Source of the DNA: DAHUYF01 sp963838385
GTDB taxonomy: Bacteria; Pseudomonadota; Alphaproteobacteria; ATCC43930; CGMCC-115725
Direction: 5' to 3'
Length of the DNA: 64,000 nucleotides
Assembly: GCA_963838385.1 (NCBI GenBank)
Contig: CAWIRE010000006.1
Coordinates: 682,001-746,000, forward strand
The position numbers and the translations under genes are program-made. Shown piece by piece: positions 1 to 8,183 of the stretch (positions are counted from its first letter, which is position 1; each line of letters begins with the position of its first letter). A model generated the notes under the pieces. It was not told where the DNA came from and ran no database searches. It saw only the letters and a list, made by a program, of their open reading frames with translations.

Positions 1-680
1 CGCCGATCGCGGTCATCCGCCAGTCGCTCGAGCCGCTGAAACGGGCGATCGCCGCCGAGAACCAGCGCGGCTTGCGCGCGGTCGGGCTGATCGAGACCTC
101 GCTCGACAAGCTCGACGGCCTCGTCGCCTCGTCGCGCCGGCTCGACGAGGCCACCGCCAACGTCATGGACATGCCGCGCACCGATGTCGACCTGTCGAGC
201 CTGCTCGCCCGGCTGCTGCAGGCGCATGCCGATGCGCTCGCCGGACGCCGGCTGGCGCTCAACGGCCGCGTGGCGCCCCGCATCCTCATCCACGCCAATG
301 AGGAGATGGTGGAGACCGTGATCGAAAACCTCCTCGACAACGCCCTCTCCTTCTCGCCCGAGGGCGCCGGCGTCAGCGTCCGGCTCGAGGCACGCGACGG
401 CTTCGCCCAGCTCTTCATCGGCGATGGCGGGCCCGGCGTCGCGCCGGAGAACCTGTCGCGCATCTTCGACCGCTATTTCTCGCAGCGCCTGCCGGCGCGC
501 AGCGACGGCCTCGACACGCATTTCGGCATCGGGCTGTGGATCGCGCGGCGCAACGTCGAGGCGCTCGGCGGCACCATCCACGCCGAGAACCTGCAGCCCA
601 ACGGCCTGCTCATGCATGTCCGCCTGCCTCTCGCCGAGGTCGTGCGCATCGGCGCGCCCCCAACCAGGGCGCGGAACTGA
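1..680 (+). CDS. Sensor histidine kinase, C-terminal part (ChvG-like), truncated by window start
   Basis: The frame is open from base 3, so the start lies outside the window. The visible part begins with the second half of a dimerisation helix pair (AVIRQSLEPLKRAI then a second helix LIETSLDKLDGLV), so the phospho-accepting His is just upstream. It is followed by a HATPase_c domain: N-box ENLLDNALSFSPEG, G1 box GDGGPGVAPENLSRIFDRYF and G2 box HFGIGLWIARRNVEALGG. The family autophosphorylates with ATP and passes the phosphate to a response regulator. The wording of the boxes is closest to ChvG/ExoS-type envelope-sensing kinases of Alphaproteobacteria, but no partner regulator is visible, so the subfamily is an inference. 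The intergenic region after the stop holds no clear feature. Confidence 0.85.
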   Translation, partial: PIAVIRQSLEPLKRAIAAENQRGLRAVGLIETSLDKLDGLVASSRRLDEATANVMDMPRTDVDLSSLLARLLQAHADALAGRRLALNGRVAPRILIHANEEMVETVIENLLDNALSFSPEGAGVSVRLEARDGFAQLFIGDGGPGVAPENLSRIFDRYFSQRLPARSDGLDTHFGIGLWIARRNVEALGGTIHAENLQPNGLLMHVRLPLAEVVRIGAPPTRARN

Positions 681-758
681 CATTTTTTTGACCCTCTCGG
701 GCATTGCCCGTCATGGGTACCCTTCGGCCAGTTCCACACGCGACAAGGTTTTTTTGCG

Positions 759-1157
759 ATGGATCTGGCAAAGCTCGTGACCATGCTGCAAGGCGCCAAG
801 GAGGGCAGCGAGTACCTCGATTACGCCATCCAGCGTCTGTTCGGCACGGCCAAGCCCGTGCCGCTCTACACCCGCTCGATCGACGCGGCAGTGCGGCTGC
901 TGCCCGAGGGCTGGACGATTCACCGCCTGAGCCATCTCAGCGATTGCCGCGGCGGCTTCGGCGGCTGGATCGGCGAGGTCTACCGCGCCAGCGATGCGAT
1001 GATCCCCTACCCCTCCTCGGCGCCGGCCGCCAGCGCGCCGCTGGCGCTGTGCGTTGCCGCGATGCGCGTGCGGCTGGCCGAGCGGCTCGCGCAGGAAGAA
1101 GCCGGCGCGCCTGACGACGACGGCGACGACACGAGACGCGAGCGCATCGGCGTCTGA
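759..1157 (+). CDS. Small hypothetical protein, phage ABA-sandwich-like
   Basis: 132 residues, ATG start about 80 bp after the kinase stop. There is no signal peptide or membrane segment. The central stretch has the pattern of short phage-associated ABA-sandwich proteins: a Y-T-x-S-I-D-A-A segment, LPEGW, a tryptophan-rich middle (GGFGGWIGEVYRA) and a C-terminal SAPLALCVAAMRVR helix. Those proteins have no established function. The tail is acidic and basic in turn (DDDGDDTRRER). No phage genes surround it, so it is probably a stray or domesticated cargo gene. The coding frame is supported by typical GC3 bias, but the family assignment is from memory of the pattern only. Confidence 0.55.
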   Translation: MDLAKLVTMLQGAKEGSEYLDYAIQRLFGTAKPVPLYTRSIDAAVRLLPEGWTIHRLSHLSDCRGGFGGWIGEVYRASDAMIPYPSSAPAASAPLALCVAAMRVRLAERLAQEEAGAPDDDGDDTRRERIGV

Positions 1158-1236
1158 CCGCGCCGATTGTCCGCCTCGCCGCTTCCGCCTAGACTGCGGG
1201 CGTGCAGAGCACGGCCTTAGCTCGTTGCGCCTCGCC

Positions 1237-1842
1237 ATGAGCGACGACGCGCCGGAGATCGTCGCGCGCGAGGTCGCCTATCAGGGCTTCTTCCGCGTCG
1301 ACCGCTATCGGCTGCGCCACCGCCTCTATGGCGGCGGCTGGAGCGCGATGATCGCCCGCGAGGTGGTGGAGCGCCGCCGCGCCGTCGGCCTGCTGCTCTA
1401 CGACCCCGCGCGCGACGAGGTCGTGCTGGTGGAGCAGTTCCGTCTCCCTGCCTATCTCGCCGGCTTCTCCGGTCGCCATCTCGAGATCGTCGCCGGCCTG
1501 GTCGATCACCCGGACGAGGCCGACAGCGAGGTCGCGCGGCGCGAGGCGCAGGAGGAGGCCGGGCTCGCCATCGACGGCGAGCTGCTGCCCGTCCACCGCT
1601 TTCTCACCAGCCCTGGCGGCACGACCGAAGCCGTCACGCTGTTCTGCGGCCGCGTCGATGCGAGCCGCGCCGGCGGCGTCCACGGGCTCATCGACGAGCA
1701 TGAGGACATCAAGGTGGTGGTGATGCGCTATGCCGAGGTCGCCCGCCTGCTGCGCGAGGGCGGCATCGAAAACGCCACCACCATGGTGGCGCTCTACTGG
1801 CTCGCCGCCAACCGCGCCGACCTGCGCCGGAGGTGGCGCTAG
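1237..1842 (+). CDS. Nudix hydrolase, ADP-ribose pyrophosphatase type (NudF-like)
   Basis: 201 residues from ATG at 1237. The frame is open further upstream, but residues before this Met do not look conserved. The Nudix box G-x5-E-x7-REUxEExGU is complete (GLVDHPDEADSEVARREAQE followed by EAGL). It is preceded by the NudF-type RRAVGLLLYD...VVLVEQFRLPAY strand pair and followed by FLTSPGGTTEAVTLFCGRV, the typical ADP-ribose pyrophosphatase loop. Members hydrolyse ADP-ribose to AMP and ribose-5-phosphate with Mg2+. The gene is monocistronic, followed at once by an intergenic hairpin repeat and a convergent ABC operon. Confidence 0.85.
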   Translation: MSDDAPEIVAREVAYQGFFRVDRYRLRHRLYGGGWSAMIAREVVERRRAVGLLLYDPARDEVVLVEQFRLPAYLAGFSGRHLEIVAGLVDHPDEADSEVARREAQEEAGLAIDGELLPVHRFLTSPGGTTEAVTLFCGRVDASRAGGVHGLIDEHEDIKVVVMRYAEVARLLREGGIENATTMVALYWLAANRADLRRRWR

Positions 1843-1911
1843 GGCGACGCGCAGCGTCGTCCCTGGCGGGCGCCAGCGGTTGCGTCAGCAACCGCGAGAG
1901 CCCGCACGGTC
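1843..1911. repeat. Intergenic double-hairpin repeat, copy 1
   Basis: Two hairpins sit between convergent genes. The first is CGACGC-gca-GCGTCG. The second has an inner stem GCGGTTGC-gtca-GCAACCGC enclosed by GCGGGC...GCCCGC. The second hairpin matches the one at about 63150-63196 nearly base for base (GGCGGGCGCCAGCG prefix, GCGA[G/A]AGCCCGC suffix). There the inner stem carries a compensated pair change (GGTTGC/GCAACC to GATTGC/GCAATC). This is a dispersed palindromic element that may also act as a transcription terminator. Confidence 0.7.
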
Positions 1912-1929
1912 CCGGCTGGCCGCGTCGCC

Positions 1930-3441
1930 CTAGCGCCGCCGATAGCCGCAGCTCGCCGCGACCAGCTCGCGCGTATAGGGATGTTCCGCTCGGCCGGCGC
2001 GCAGATCGTCGATGGAAAGCTCCTCGACAATGACGCCGCCGCGCATCACCGCGACGCGCTCGCAGAGCGCGGCGATGACGGCGAGATTGTGGCTCACCAG
2101 CACATAGGTCATGCGCCGCTCGCGCCTCAGCCGCTGCAGCAGCGCCAGGATCTCGGCCTGGACCGAGACGTCGAGCGCCGAGGTCGGCTCGTCCAGCAGC
2201 ACCAGGCGCGGCGCCTGGATGAAGGCGCGGGCAATGGCGACGCGCTGGCGCTGGCCGCCGGAGAGCTGATGCGGATAGCGGAAGCGATGCTCCGGCCCGA
2301 GCCCGACCGCGGCGAGCGCCTCGGCAATGCGCGCGGCCGGCTGGGCGATCCGGCCGATCGCCAGCGGCTCGGCCAGGGCATCGTCGACGGTGTGGCGCGG
2401 GTGGAGCGCGCCATAGGGATCCTGGAACACCATCTGCACGGCGCCGCTGCGACGGCCGCCGTCGGGCCGATTGCGGCACGCCGTCGAGTTCCAGCAGCCC
2501 CGACCATTCCTCATGCAGCCCGGCCAGCACCCGCAGCAGGGTCGACTTGCCCGAGCCGCTCTCGCCGACGATGCCGAAGGCCTCGCCCGCCCTCACCGTG
2601 AAGGCGACGCCGTCGACGACCACCGTGTCGCCGAAGCGCGCCTCCAGGCCGCGCGCGGCGATCACGGCGCAGAGCTCCAGCTGAGCCGCCAGCAGCCGCC
2701 GCGTATAGGGATGCTGCGAGGCGGATAGCGCGGCGGCGGCGCAGCTCTCGACGATCTCGCCCTGCCGCATCACCAGCACGCGGTCGCAGAACGAGCGGAT
2801 GAGGGCGAGGTCGTGGCTGATCAGGATCAGCCCCATGCCGCGCCGCGCCACCTCGTCGTCGAGGATCGACAGCACCTGCGCCTGCACGGCCACGTCGAGC
2901 GCCGAGGTCGGCTCGTCGGCAATCAGCAGATCGGGGTCGGGCGCCAGCATCATCGCGATCATTGCGCGCTGCCCCATGCCGCCCGAGACCTGGTGCGGAT
3001 AGAGGCCGTGGACGCGCTGCGGCTCGCCGATCCGCACCGCCTCGAGCAGCGCCAGCGCCTTGTCGCGCGCCTCGCGCCGGGGCACGGCGCCGTGGGCGCG
3101 GACCGCCTCCTCGATCTGCCGGCCGATGCTCATGGCCGGGTTGAGCGAGAAGCGCGGGTCCTGCAGCACGAGGCCGATGCGCCGGCCGCGCAGCGCGCGC
3201 AGCGCCGCTCCCCGGCCGCCAGCAGATCGATGCCGTCGAAGGCGAGCCGCGCCGCGCTCATCGCCGCGCCGCGCGGCAGCAGCTTGAGCAGGGCGCGGCC
3301 GGTGAGCGATTTGCCCGACCCGGACTCGCCGACGATGCCGAGGCGCTCGCGGCCGAGGGTGAAGCTCACGCCGCGCACCACCTCGCTGCCGCCGGCGAAG
3401 CGGATGCGCAGATCGGCGACGTCGAGCAGAGGCGCGCTCAT
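1930..3441 (-). CDS. Dipeptide/oligopeptide ABC transporter, fused double ATPase (DppD-DppF type), two frameshifts
   Basis: Two ABC ATPase domains in one gene, about 503 residues when repaired. Domain 1: GIVGESGSGKSLTGRALL (Walker A), QDPRFSLNPAMSIGRQI (Q-loop), HQVSGGMGQRAMIAMML (signature) and DLLIADEPTSALD (Walker B). Domain 2: GIVGESGSGKSTLLRVLAGL, HQLSGGQRQRVAIARAF and LVLLDEPTSALDVSVQ. Each ends with the oligopeptide-binding HPYTR tail. The reading frame breaks twice: near 3210 one base seems missing (GER|ALRALRGRRIGLVLQD resumes in the next frame), and near 2455-2475 one base seems extra (before SGAVQMVFQDPYGALHPRH). The two shifts compensate, so total length is a multiple of three. 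The ATPase powers the DppB/DppC-type permeases encoded just upstream, and the start overlaps the DppC stop by 4 bp. Other frameshifts in the window make sequence error likely. Confidence 0.85.
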
Positions 3442-4337
3442 CGCTGCTTCGGATCGAGCACGTCACGCAGCCCGTCGCCCAGCAGGTTGAAGGCCAGGCT
3501 CACCACCGCGATGGCGATGCCCGGCACGGCGCCGACCCACCATTGGTCGAGCATATATTTGCGCCCGGCGGCGATCATGGCGCCCCATTCCGGCGAGGGC
3601 GGCTGCGCGCCCAGCCCGAGAAAACCCAGACCGGCCGCGACCAGGATGATGCCGGCCATGTCGAGGCTGACGCGCACGATCACCGAGGCGAGGCAGAGCG
3701 GCATGATGTGGCGCAGCACGATGCGCACCGATGAGGCGCCCATCAGCCGGGCCGCCGCGATGAAGTCGCTGCGCCGCACCGCCAGGGTCTCGGCGCGGGC
3801 GATGCGCGCATAAGGCGGCCAGGCAACGAGCGCGATGGCGAGCACCGCATTCTCGATGCCGGCGCCCAGCGCCGCAACGAAGGCCAGGGCCAGGATGAGG
3901 CGCGGCAAGGCCAGGAACACGTCGGTGAGCCGCATCAGCGCCGCATCCGCCCAGCCGCCGAGATATCCGGCGCTGCAGCCGACGACGAGCCCGACGGGCG
4001 CCGCGATCACCGTGACCAGCGCCACGATGCCCAGCGTGATGCGCGCGCCAGAGAGCAGCCGCGACAGGATGTCCCGCCCGAACTCGTCGGTGCCGAGCCA
4101 ATGCTGCGCGCCCGGCGGCTGGAGCCGCTGGGCCAGGTGCTGCGCCGTCGGCGGGAAGGGCGCGAGCCACGGCGCCAGCGCCGCCGCCAGCAGCACCAGC
4201 CCGAGGATCACGAGCCCGGCCAGCGCCAGGCGGTGGCGCAGCACGGCGCGCGCGAAGCGCCGGGCCTCGCCGAACCGCGCCTGGAGGCGCGAGCGCGGCG
4301 CGCCACCGGCCTCGGGGAGATAGGCCCCGAGCGTCAC
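3438..4337 (-). CDS. Peptide ABC transporter permease, DppC-like
   Basis: 299 residues from a GTG start that overlaps the upstream permease stop by 4 bp (GTGA). Features in order: an N-terminal cytoplasmic segment, a first membrane helix (LALAGLVILGLVLLAAALAPWL), a periplasmic stretch with the hallmark HWLGTDEFGRDILSRLLSGARITL of the DppC/OppC family, and five more membrane helices. The EAA loop is ETLAVRRSDFIAAARLMGASSVRIVLRHIMP. It ends LLGDGLRDVLDPKQR, the standard C-terminus of the family. It forms the translocation channel with the DppB-like protein and is energised by the double ATPase downstream. The substrate (di- or oligopeptide, possibly glutathione) cannot be told from sequence. 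Confidence 0.92.
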   Translation of the reverse strand: MTLGAYLPEAGGAPRSRLQARFGEARRFARAVLRHRLALAGLVILGLVLLAAALAPWLAPFPPTAQHLAQRLQPPGAQHWLGTDEFGRDILSRLLSGARITLGIVALVTVIAAPVGLVVGCSAGYLGGWADAALMRLTDVFLALPRLILALAFVAALGAGIENAVLAIALVAWPPYARIARAETLAVRRSDFIAAARLMGASSVRIVLRHIMPLCLASVIVRVSLDMAGIILVAAGLGFLGLGAQPPSPEWGAMIAAGRKYMLDQWWVGAVPGIAIAVVSLAFNLLGDGLRDVLDPKQR

Positions 4338-5338
4338 CGCGTCCTCGCATCGAGCCGGCGATAGAGCAGATCGGCAACGAGGTTGAGCGCGACGAAGATG
4401 ACGCCCACCACCAGCGTGCCGCCGAGCACCGCGTTCATGTCGATGCTGAGCAGAGAATTGGTGATGTAGGAGCCGATCCCCGGCCAGGCGAAGACGGTCT
4501 CGGTCAGCACCGAGCCTTCGAGCAGGCTGGCATAGGCGAGCACGATCACGGTGACGAGCGGCACCATGACGTTGCCGAGCGCGTGGCGCCACAGCACGCG
4601 CGCCTCGCTCAGGCCCTTGGCGCGGGCGGTGACGATATATTCCTGGCCGAGCTGGTCGAGCATGAAGCTGCGCGTCATGCGGCTGATATAGGCGAGCGAG
4701 AAATATCCCAGCACGCTCGCCGGCAGCAGCAGATGCGCCAGCGCGCTGCGCAGGATCGCCCAATTTCCGGCGAGCGTGCTGTCCACCAGCAGCAGCCCGG
4801 TCACGGGGACCACCCCGTCCTCGTAGAAGATGTCGAGGCGGCCGGGCCCCGCCGTCCAGCCGAGCTCGGCATAGAACACCAGCAGCGCCATGAGGCCGAG
4901 CCAGAACACCGGCACGGAATAGCCCATCAATCCGAGGATACGGATGAGATGATCGATCCAGGAGCCCTGCCGCGCGGCGGCCAGCACGCCGAGCGGCACG
5001 CCGAGGAGAATGCCGAGCCCGGTGGCCGCGGTGGCAAGCTCGATGGTCGCCGGCAGGAAACGTGCGATATCGGACATCACGAGGTTGCGCGTCAGCACCG
5101 AGCGGCCGAAATCGCCGTGCAGCACCTGCAGCAGGTAGCGATAGAACTGCACCGCCAGCGGCTGATCGAGCCCGAGCTCGCTGCGCACCCGCTGATAGGT
5201 TTCGGCCGAGGCACGGTCGCCGACCACCGCCAGCACGGGATCGATCGGCACGACACGCGCGATGAGGAATGTCGCCAGCAGCAGGCCGAGCAGGGTCAGC
5301 AGGATCTGGGCGACGATGACAAGGAACGATCGCGCCAC
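4334..5338 (-). CDS. Peptide ABC transporter permease, DppB-like
   Basis: 334 residues, ATG start. The N-terminal helix FLVIVAQILLTLLGLLLATFLIARVVPIDPV is followed by the periplasmic domain typical of DppB, RSELGLDQPLAVQFYRYL then VLHGDFGRSVLTRNLV. Next come five further membrane helices with the EAA loop (RAKGLSEARVLWRHALGNVMVP) and the conserved FAWPGIGSYITNSLLSIDM. The GTG of the DppC partner overlaps the stop codon. Upstream, a 120-bp intergenic inverted repeat separates it from the gene for the periplasmic binding protein, so transcription must pass through that hairpin unless there is a second promoter. Substrate not determinable. Confidence 0.92.
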   Translation of the reverse strand: MARSFLVIVAQILLTLLGLLLATFLIARVVPIDPVLAVVGDRASAETYQRVRSELGLDQPLAVQFYRYLLQVLHGDFGRSVLTRNLVMSDIARFLPATIELATAATGLGILLGVPLGVLAAARQGSWIDHLIRILGLMGYSVPVFWLGLMALLVFYAELGWTAGPGRLDIFYEDGVVPVTGLLLVDSTLAGNWAILRSALAHLLLPASVLGYFSLAYISRMTRSFMLDQLGQEYIVTARAKGLSEARVLWRHALGNVMVPLVTVIVLAYASLLEGSVLTETVFAWPGIGSYITNSLLSIDMNAVLGGTLVVGVIFVALNLVADLLYRRLDARTR

Positions 5339-5459
5339 CCCTCACCCTCCCACGGCTTCGCCGCGGGCCCCTCCCTCTCCCGCAAGGGGAGAGGGAGTAT
5401 TCGCCACAGGCTCGATGATCTCCCTCTCCCCTTGCGGGAGAGGGTTGGGGTGAGGGGTA
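5339..5459. repeat. Large intergenic inverted repeat (CCCTCTCCC...GGGAGAGGG family), copy 1
   Basis: Two near-identical arms face each other. One reads CCCTCTCCCGCAAGGGGAG after CCCCTCACCC. The other is its reverse complement, ending GGGAGAGGGTTGGGGTGAGG. A 22-bp spacer separates the arms, and each arm also holds its own small hairpin (CCCTCTCCC-GCAA-GGGGAGAGGG). The same motif recurs at 63077-63239. Spurious reading frames through it encode LTPTLS or PLPLRERE strings, a well-known sign of this class of proteobacterial intergenic repeats. It lies inside the peptide-transporter operon between the binding protein and the first permease. Confidence 0.8.
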
Positions 5460-7049
5460 TTATTGCCGCTTGATGCCGGCATACCGGTTCCTCGCGGGTC
5501 CGCGGCCGATGACGAAGCCGTCGACAGTCGCGGCATGCGCCGCCACCTCGACATACTCGTACATGAAGACGAAGGGCGCGACCTTCTGGTGATCGCGCTG
5601 CAGCGCTTCGTAGAGCGCCGCCCGCTTCGCCGGATCGCGCTCCTCCCGCGCCGCGGCGACGCGGGCGGCCAGCGCGGCATCGGACCAGGAATTGCGCCAG
5701 GCCGGCGTCTTCTTCGCAGCGCCGTCGGAATTGTCGGGATTGACGATGAAGGCCTCGGCGTTGCTGTGCGGATCGGGATAGTCGGGGCCCCATTCGCCGA
5801 GAAAGATGTCGTGATGACGGGCGCGGTACTTGGTCAGCACCTGCTTGCCGTCGCCGGGGACGAGCGTCAGGCGGATGCCGGCAGCGCCGAAGCTCGCTTG
5901 CAGCGCCTCGGCCATATCGAGCGAGGGCCAGGCGTTGCGCACATCGATGGTGACGTCGAACCCCTGGGCAAGCCCGGCTTTCGTCAGCAGCGCCTTGGCG
6001 CGGGCGGGATCATAGGCGAACGGCCGGTCGTCGATGGCGCCGAGAAAACCCTCCGGCTCGAACGATTGATGCGGCCGGCGCGTCGGGCCGAGAATGGCCC
6101 GCGCCATGCCGTCGTAATCGACGAGGTACTTGATCGCCTCGATCACCTCGGGGCGGCGGAGATAAGGGTTGCGCTGGTTGAGCGCGAGATAGGTGATCGC
6201 CGTCTGGACGCCGGTGTCGAAGCGGAAGCGCCGATCGCCGGCCAGCGCCTTGAGCTGGTCGGCATCGAGGTCGCGGGCATAGTCGATGTCGCCGCGCAGC
6301 AGCATGAGCCGCTGCGTCGCCGCTTCCTTGATGTGGCGGACGATGATGCGGCGGTTGGCCGGCGCGCCGCCCCAGTACTCCGGGTTGGCGTCGAGCGCAT
6401 AGTATTCGGCCGGCCGCCACACTCTCAGCCGGTAGGGGCCGGAGCCGGCGGCATGGGTGGCGAGCCAGAAATTGCCGAGATCGCCCTCCTCCGCATGCGC
6501 CATCACCACCCGGCGCTCGACGACGCTGGCAACCGTGCTGGTGAGGCAGGCGAAGACCAGGCTCGGCGCCACCGTGCGCGGCGTGACGATGACCAGCGTG
6601 TCGTCGTCCACGGCGCGCACCCGCTCGGCGGCACTGTCGCGGTCGAGGCCGAGCTGCTGCAGCACCAGCGCCGGCGCCTTGTTGAGCATCAATGCACGCT
6701 GCAGCGAGAAGGCGGCATCGGCCGCCGTCACCGGCGCGCCATCGGCAAAATGCGCGTTCCGCCGCAGGCTCAGCGTGTAGGTGCGCCCGTCCGGGCCGAG
6801 CTCCCAGGAGAGCGCCAGGCCCGGGCGCAGCCGCGCCGGCGCCGCCGGGTCGGTCTCGATCAGCCGGTCATAGAGGTTGCCCACCGCCTCGCCGCCCGAG
6901 GCTTCGTAGACCTCGGCGGGATCGAGCGAGACCATGTCGTCGATGCCCTTGCCCATGACGATGGTGTCGCGCGGCGGCGCGGCGGATGCGGCGCCGCCCA
7001 GCACGAGAGCCATCAAGAGCGCCGCCGGGACCCGGCAAAGAGCGATCAC
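5460..7049 (-). CDS. Peptide ABC transporter substrate-binding protein (SBP_bac_5 family, DppA-like)
   Basis: 529 residues with a Sec signal peptide (MIALCRVPAALLMALVLGGAASA|APP). The mature protein has the SBP_bac_5 layout: MGKGIDDMVSLDPAEVYEASGGEAVGNLYDRLIETDP at the N-terminus, then DGRTYTLSLRRNAHFADGAPVTAADAAFSLQR. Near the C-terminus is GEWGPDYPDPHSNAEAFIVNPDN, the peptide-cluster signature region. It captures peptides or similar solutes in the periplasm and delivers them to the DppB/DppC-like permeases encoded downstream on the same strand. It is the first gene of the operon, divergent from cysK with about 130 bp between the starts, so both promoters should lie in 7050-7178. Confidence 0.9.
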   Translation of the reverse strand: MIALCRVPAALLMALVLGGAASAAPPRDTIVMGKGIDDMVSLDPAEVYEASGGEAVGNLYDRLIETDPAAPARLRPGLALSWELGPDGRTYTLSLRRNAHFADGAPVTAADAAFSLQRALMLNKAPALVLQQLGLDRDSAAERVRAVDDDTLVIVTPRTVAPSLVFACLTSTVASVVERRVVMAHAEEGDLGNFWLATHAAGSGPYRLRVWRPAEYYALDANPEYWGGAPANRRIIVRHIKEAATQRLMLLRGDIDYARDLDADQLKALAGDRRFRFDTGVQTAITYLALNQRNPYLRRPEVIEAIKYLVDYDGMARAILGPTRRPHQSFEPEGFLGAIDDRPFAYDPARAKALLTKAGLAQGFDVTIDVRNAWPSLDMAEALQASFGAAGIRLTLVPGDGKQVLTKYRARHHDIFLGEWGPDYPDPHSNAEAFIVNPDNSDGAAKKTPAWRNSWSDAALAARVAAAREERDPAKRAALYEALQRDHQKVAPFVFMYEYVEVAAHAATVDGFVIGRGPARNRYAGIKRQ

Positions 7050-7178
7050 GAGGGGAATTGTGGCGGCGGCCTTTCCTGCGAGTCAACGAGCGTGTTGCGC
7101 TGCGGCGTCGGCCGGCCGCTTGATCGTCCGCCGCCGCGGCCTATAGTGTCGCGACAAGCCCAAGAACGGCCTCATGAG

Positions 7179-8183
7179 ATGCAGATTCGCGACGGCTTCC
7201 TGGAAACCATCGGCAACACGCCGTTGATCCGCCTGCGCCGGGCGTCGGAGATGACCGGCTGCGCCATCCTGGGCAAGGCGGAATTCCTCAACCCGGGCGG
7301 CTCGGTCAAGGACCGCGCCGCACTCGCCATCATCAAGGACGCCGAGCGGCGGGGCCAGCTGCGGCCCGGCGGCGTCATCGTCGAAGGCACGGCGGGCAAT
7401 ACCGGCATCGGGCTGGCGCTGGTCGGCAATGCGCTGGGCTATCGCAGCGTCATCGTCATGCCGGAGACGCAGAGCCAGGAAAAGAAGGACATGCTGCGGC
7501 TGTGCGCCGCCGATCTCCGGCTGGTGCCGGCGGTGCCCTATGCCAACCCGATGAACTACGTCCGCTATTCCGAGCGCCTGGCGCAGGAGATCGCGCAGCA
7601 GGAGCCGAACGGCGCGATCTGGGCCAACCAGTTCGACAACATCGCCAATCGCCAAGGCCATTACGAGACCACCGGCCCCGAGATCTGGACGCAGACCGAC
7701 GGCAAGGTGGACGCGTTCGTCTCCGCCGTGGGCACCGGCGGCACGCTGGCCGGCGTCGCGCTGGCGCTCAAGGAGCGCAACCCCGGGATCAGGATCTATC
7801 TTGCCGACCCCATGGGCTCGGCGATCTACAGCCATTATGCGCGGGGCGAGCTCAAGGCCGAGGGCAACTCGATCACCGAAGGGATCGGCCAGGGCCGCAT
7901 CACCAAGAACCTGGAAGGCGCCCCGATCGACGGCTGGTTCCAGGTGACGGATGAGGAGATGCTGCCGGTCCTGTTCGACCTCATAACCGAGGAAGGGCTC
8001 GTTCTCGGGGGCTCGACCGGCATCAACATCTGCGGCGCGATCAAGGCGGCCAAGGAGCTGGGGCCGGGCCACACCATCGTGACCGTGCTGGCGGATTACG
8101 GCACGCGCTACCAGTCGAAGCTGTTCAACCCCGCCTTCCTGCGCGAGCGCAAGCTGCCGGTGCCGCGCTGGCTCGATCGATGA
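7179..8183 (+). CDS. cysK: Cysteine synthase (O-acetylserine sulfhydrylase family)
   Basis: 334 residues. ATG at 7179 is preferred because the protein then begins MQIRDGFLETIGNTPLIRL, the usual N-terminus; the frame stays open far upstream but antisense to the peptide-binding gene. The PLP lysine is K44 in NPGGSVKDRAAL. The phosphate-binding loop is GTGGTLAGVAL, and the C-terminal GGSTGIN loop binds the cofactor ring. The enzyme condenses O-acetylserine with sulfide to give cysteine. The variant with LADYGTRYQSKLFN at the C-terminus is common in Alphaproteobacteria. It overlaps the next gene by 4 bp (ATGA) and leads a small sulfur/alanyl-editing cluster. Confidence 0.9.
   Translation: MQIRDGFLETIGNTPLIRLRRASEMTGCAILGKAEFLNPGGSVKDRAALAIIKDAERRGQLRPGGVIVEGTAGNTGIGLALVGNALGYRSVIVMPETQSQEKKDMLRLCAADLRLVPAVPYANPMNYVRYSERLAQEIAQQEPNGAIWANQFDNIANRQGHYETTGPEIWTQTDGKVDAFVSAVGTGGTLAGVALALKERNPGIRIYLADPMGSAIYSHYARGELKAEGNSITEGIGQGRITKNLEGAPIDGWFQVTDEEMLPVLFDLITEEGLVLGGSTGINICGAIKAAKELGPGHTIVTVLADYGTRYQSKLFNPAFLRERKLPVPRWLDR

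Noticed and set aside
5341..5459. Protein tails such as LTPTLSRKGRG read through the inverted repeat
   Set aside because: These strings are a known artefact of intergenic palindromic repeats, and the genuine peptide-binding protein stop lies at 5460.
5463..7178. Extension of the cysK frame far upstream
   Set aside because: This part is antisense to the peptide-binding protein gene. The conserved enzyme begins at 7179.
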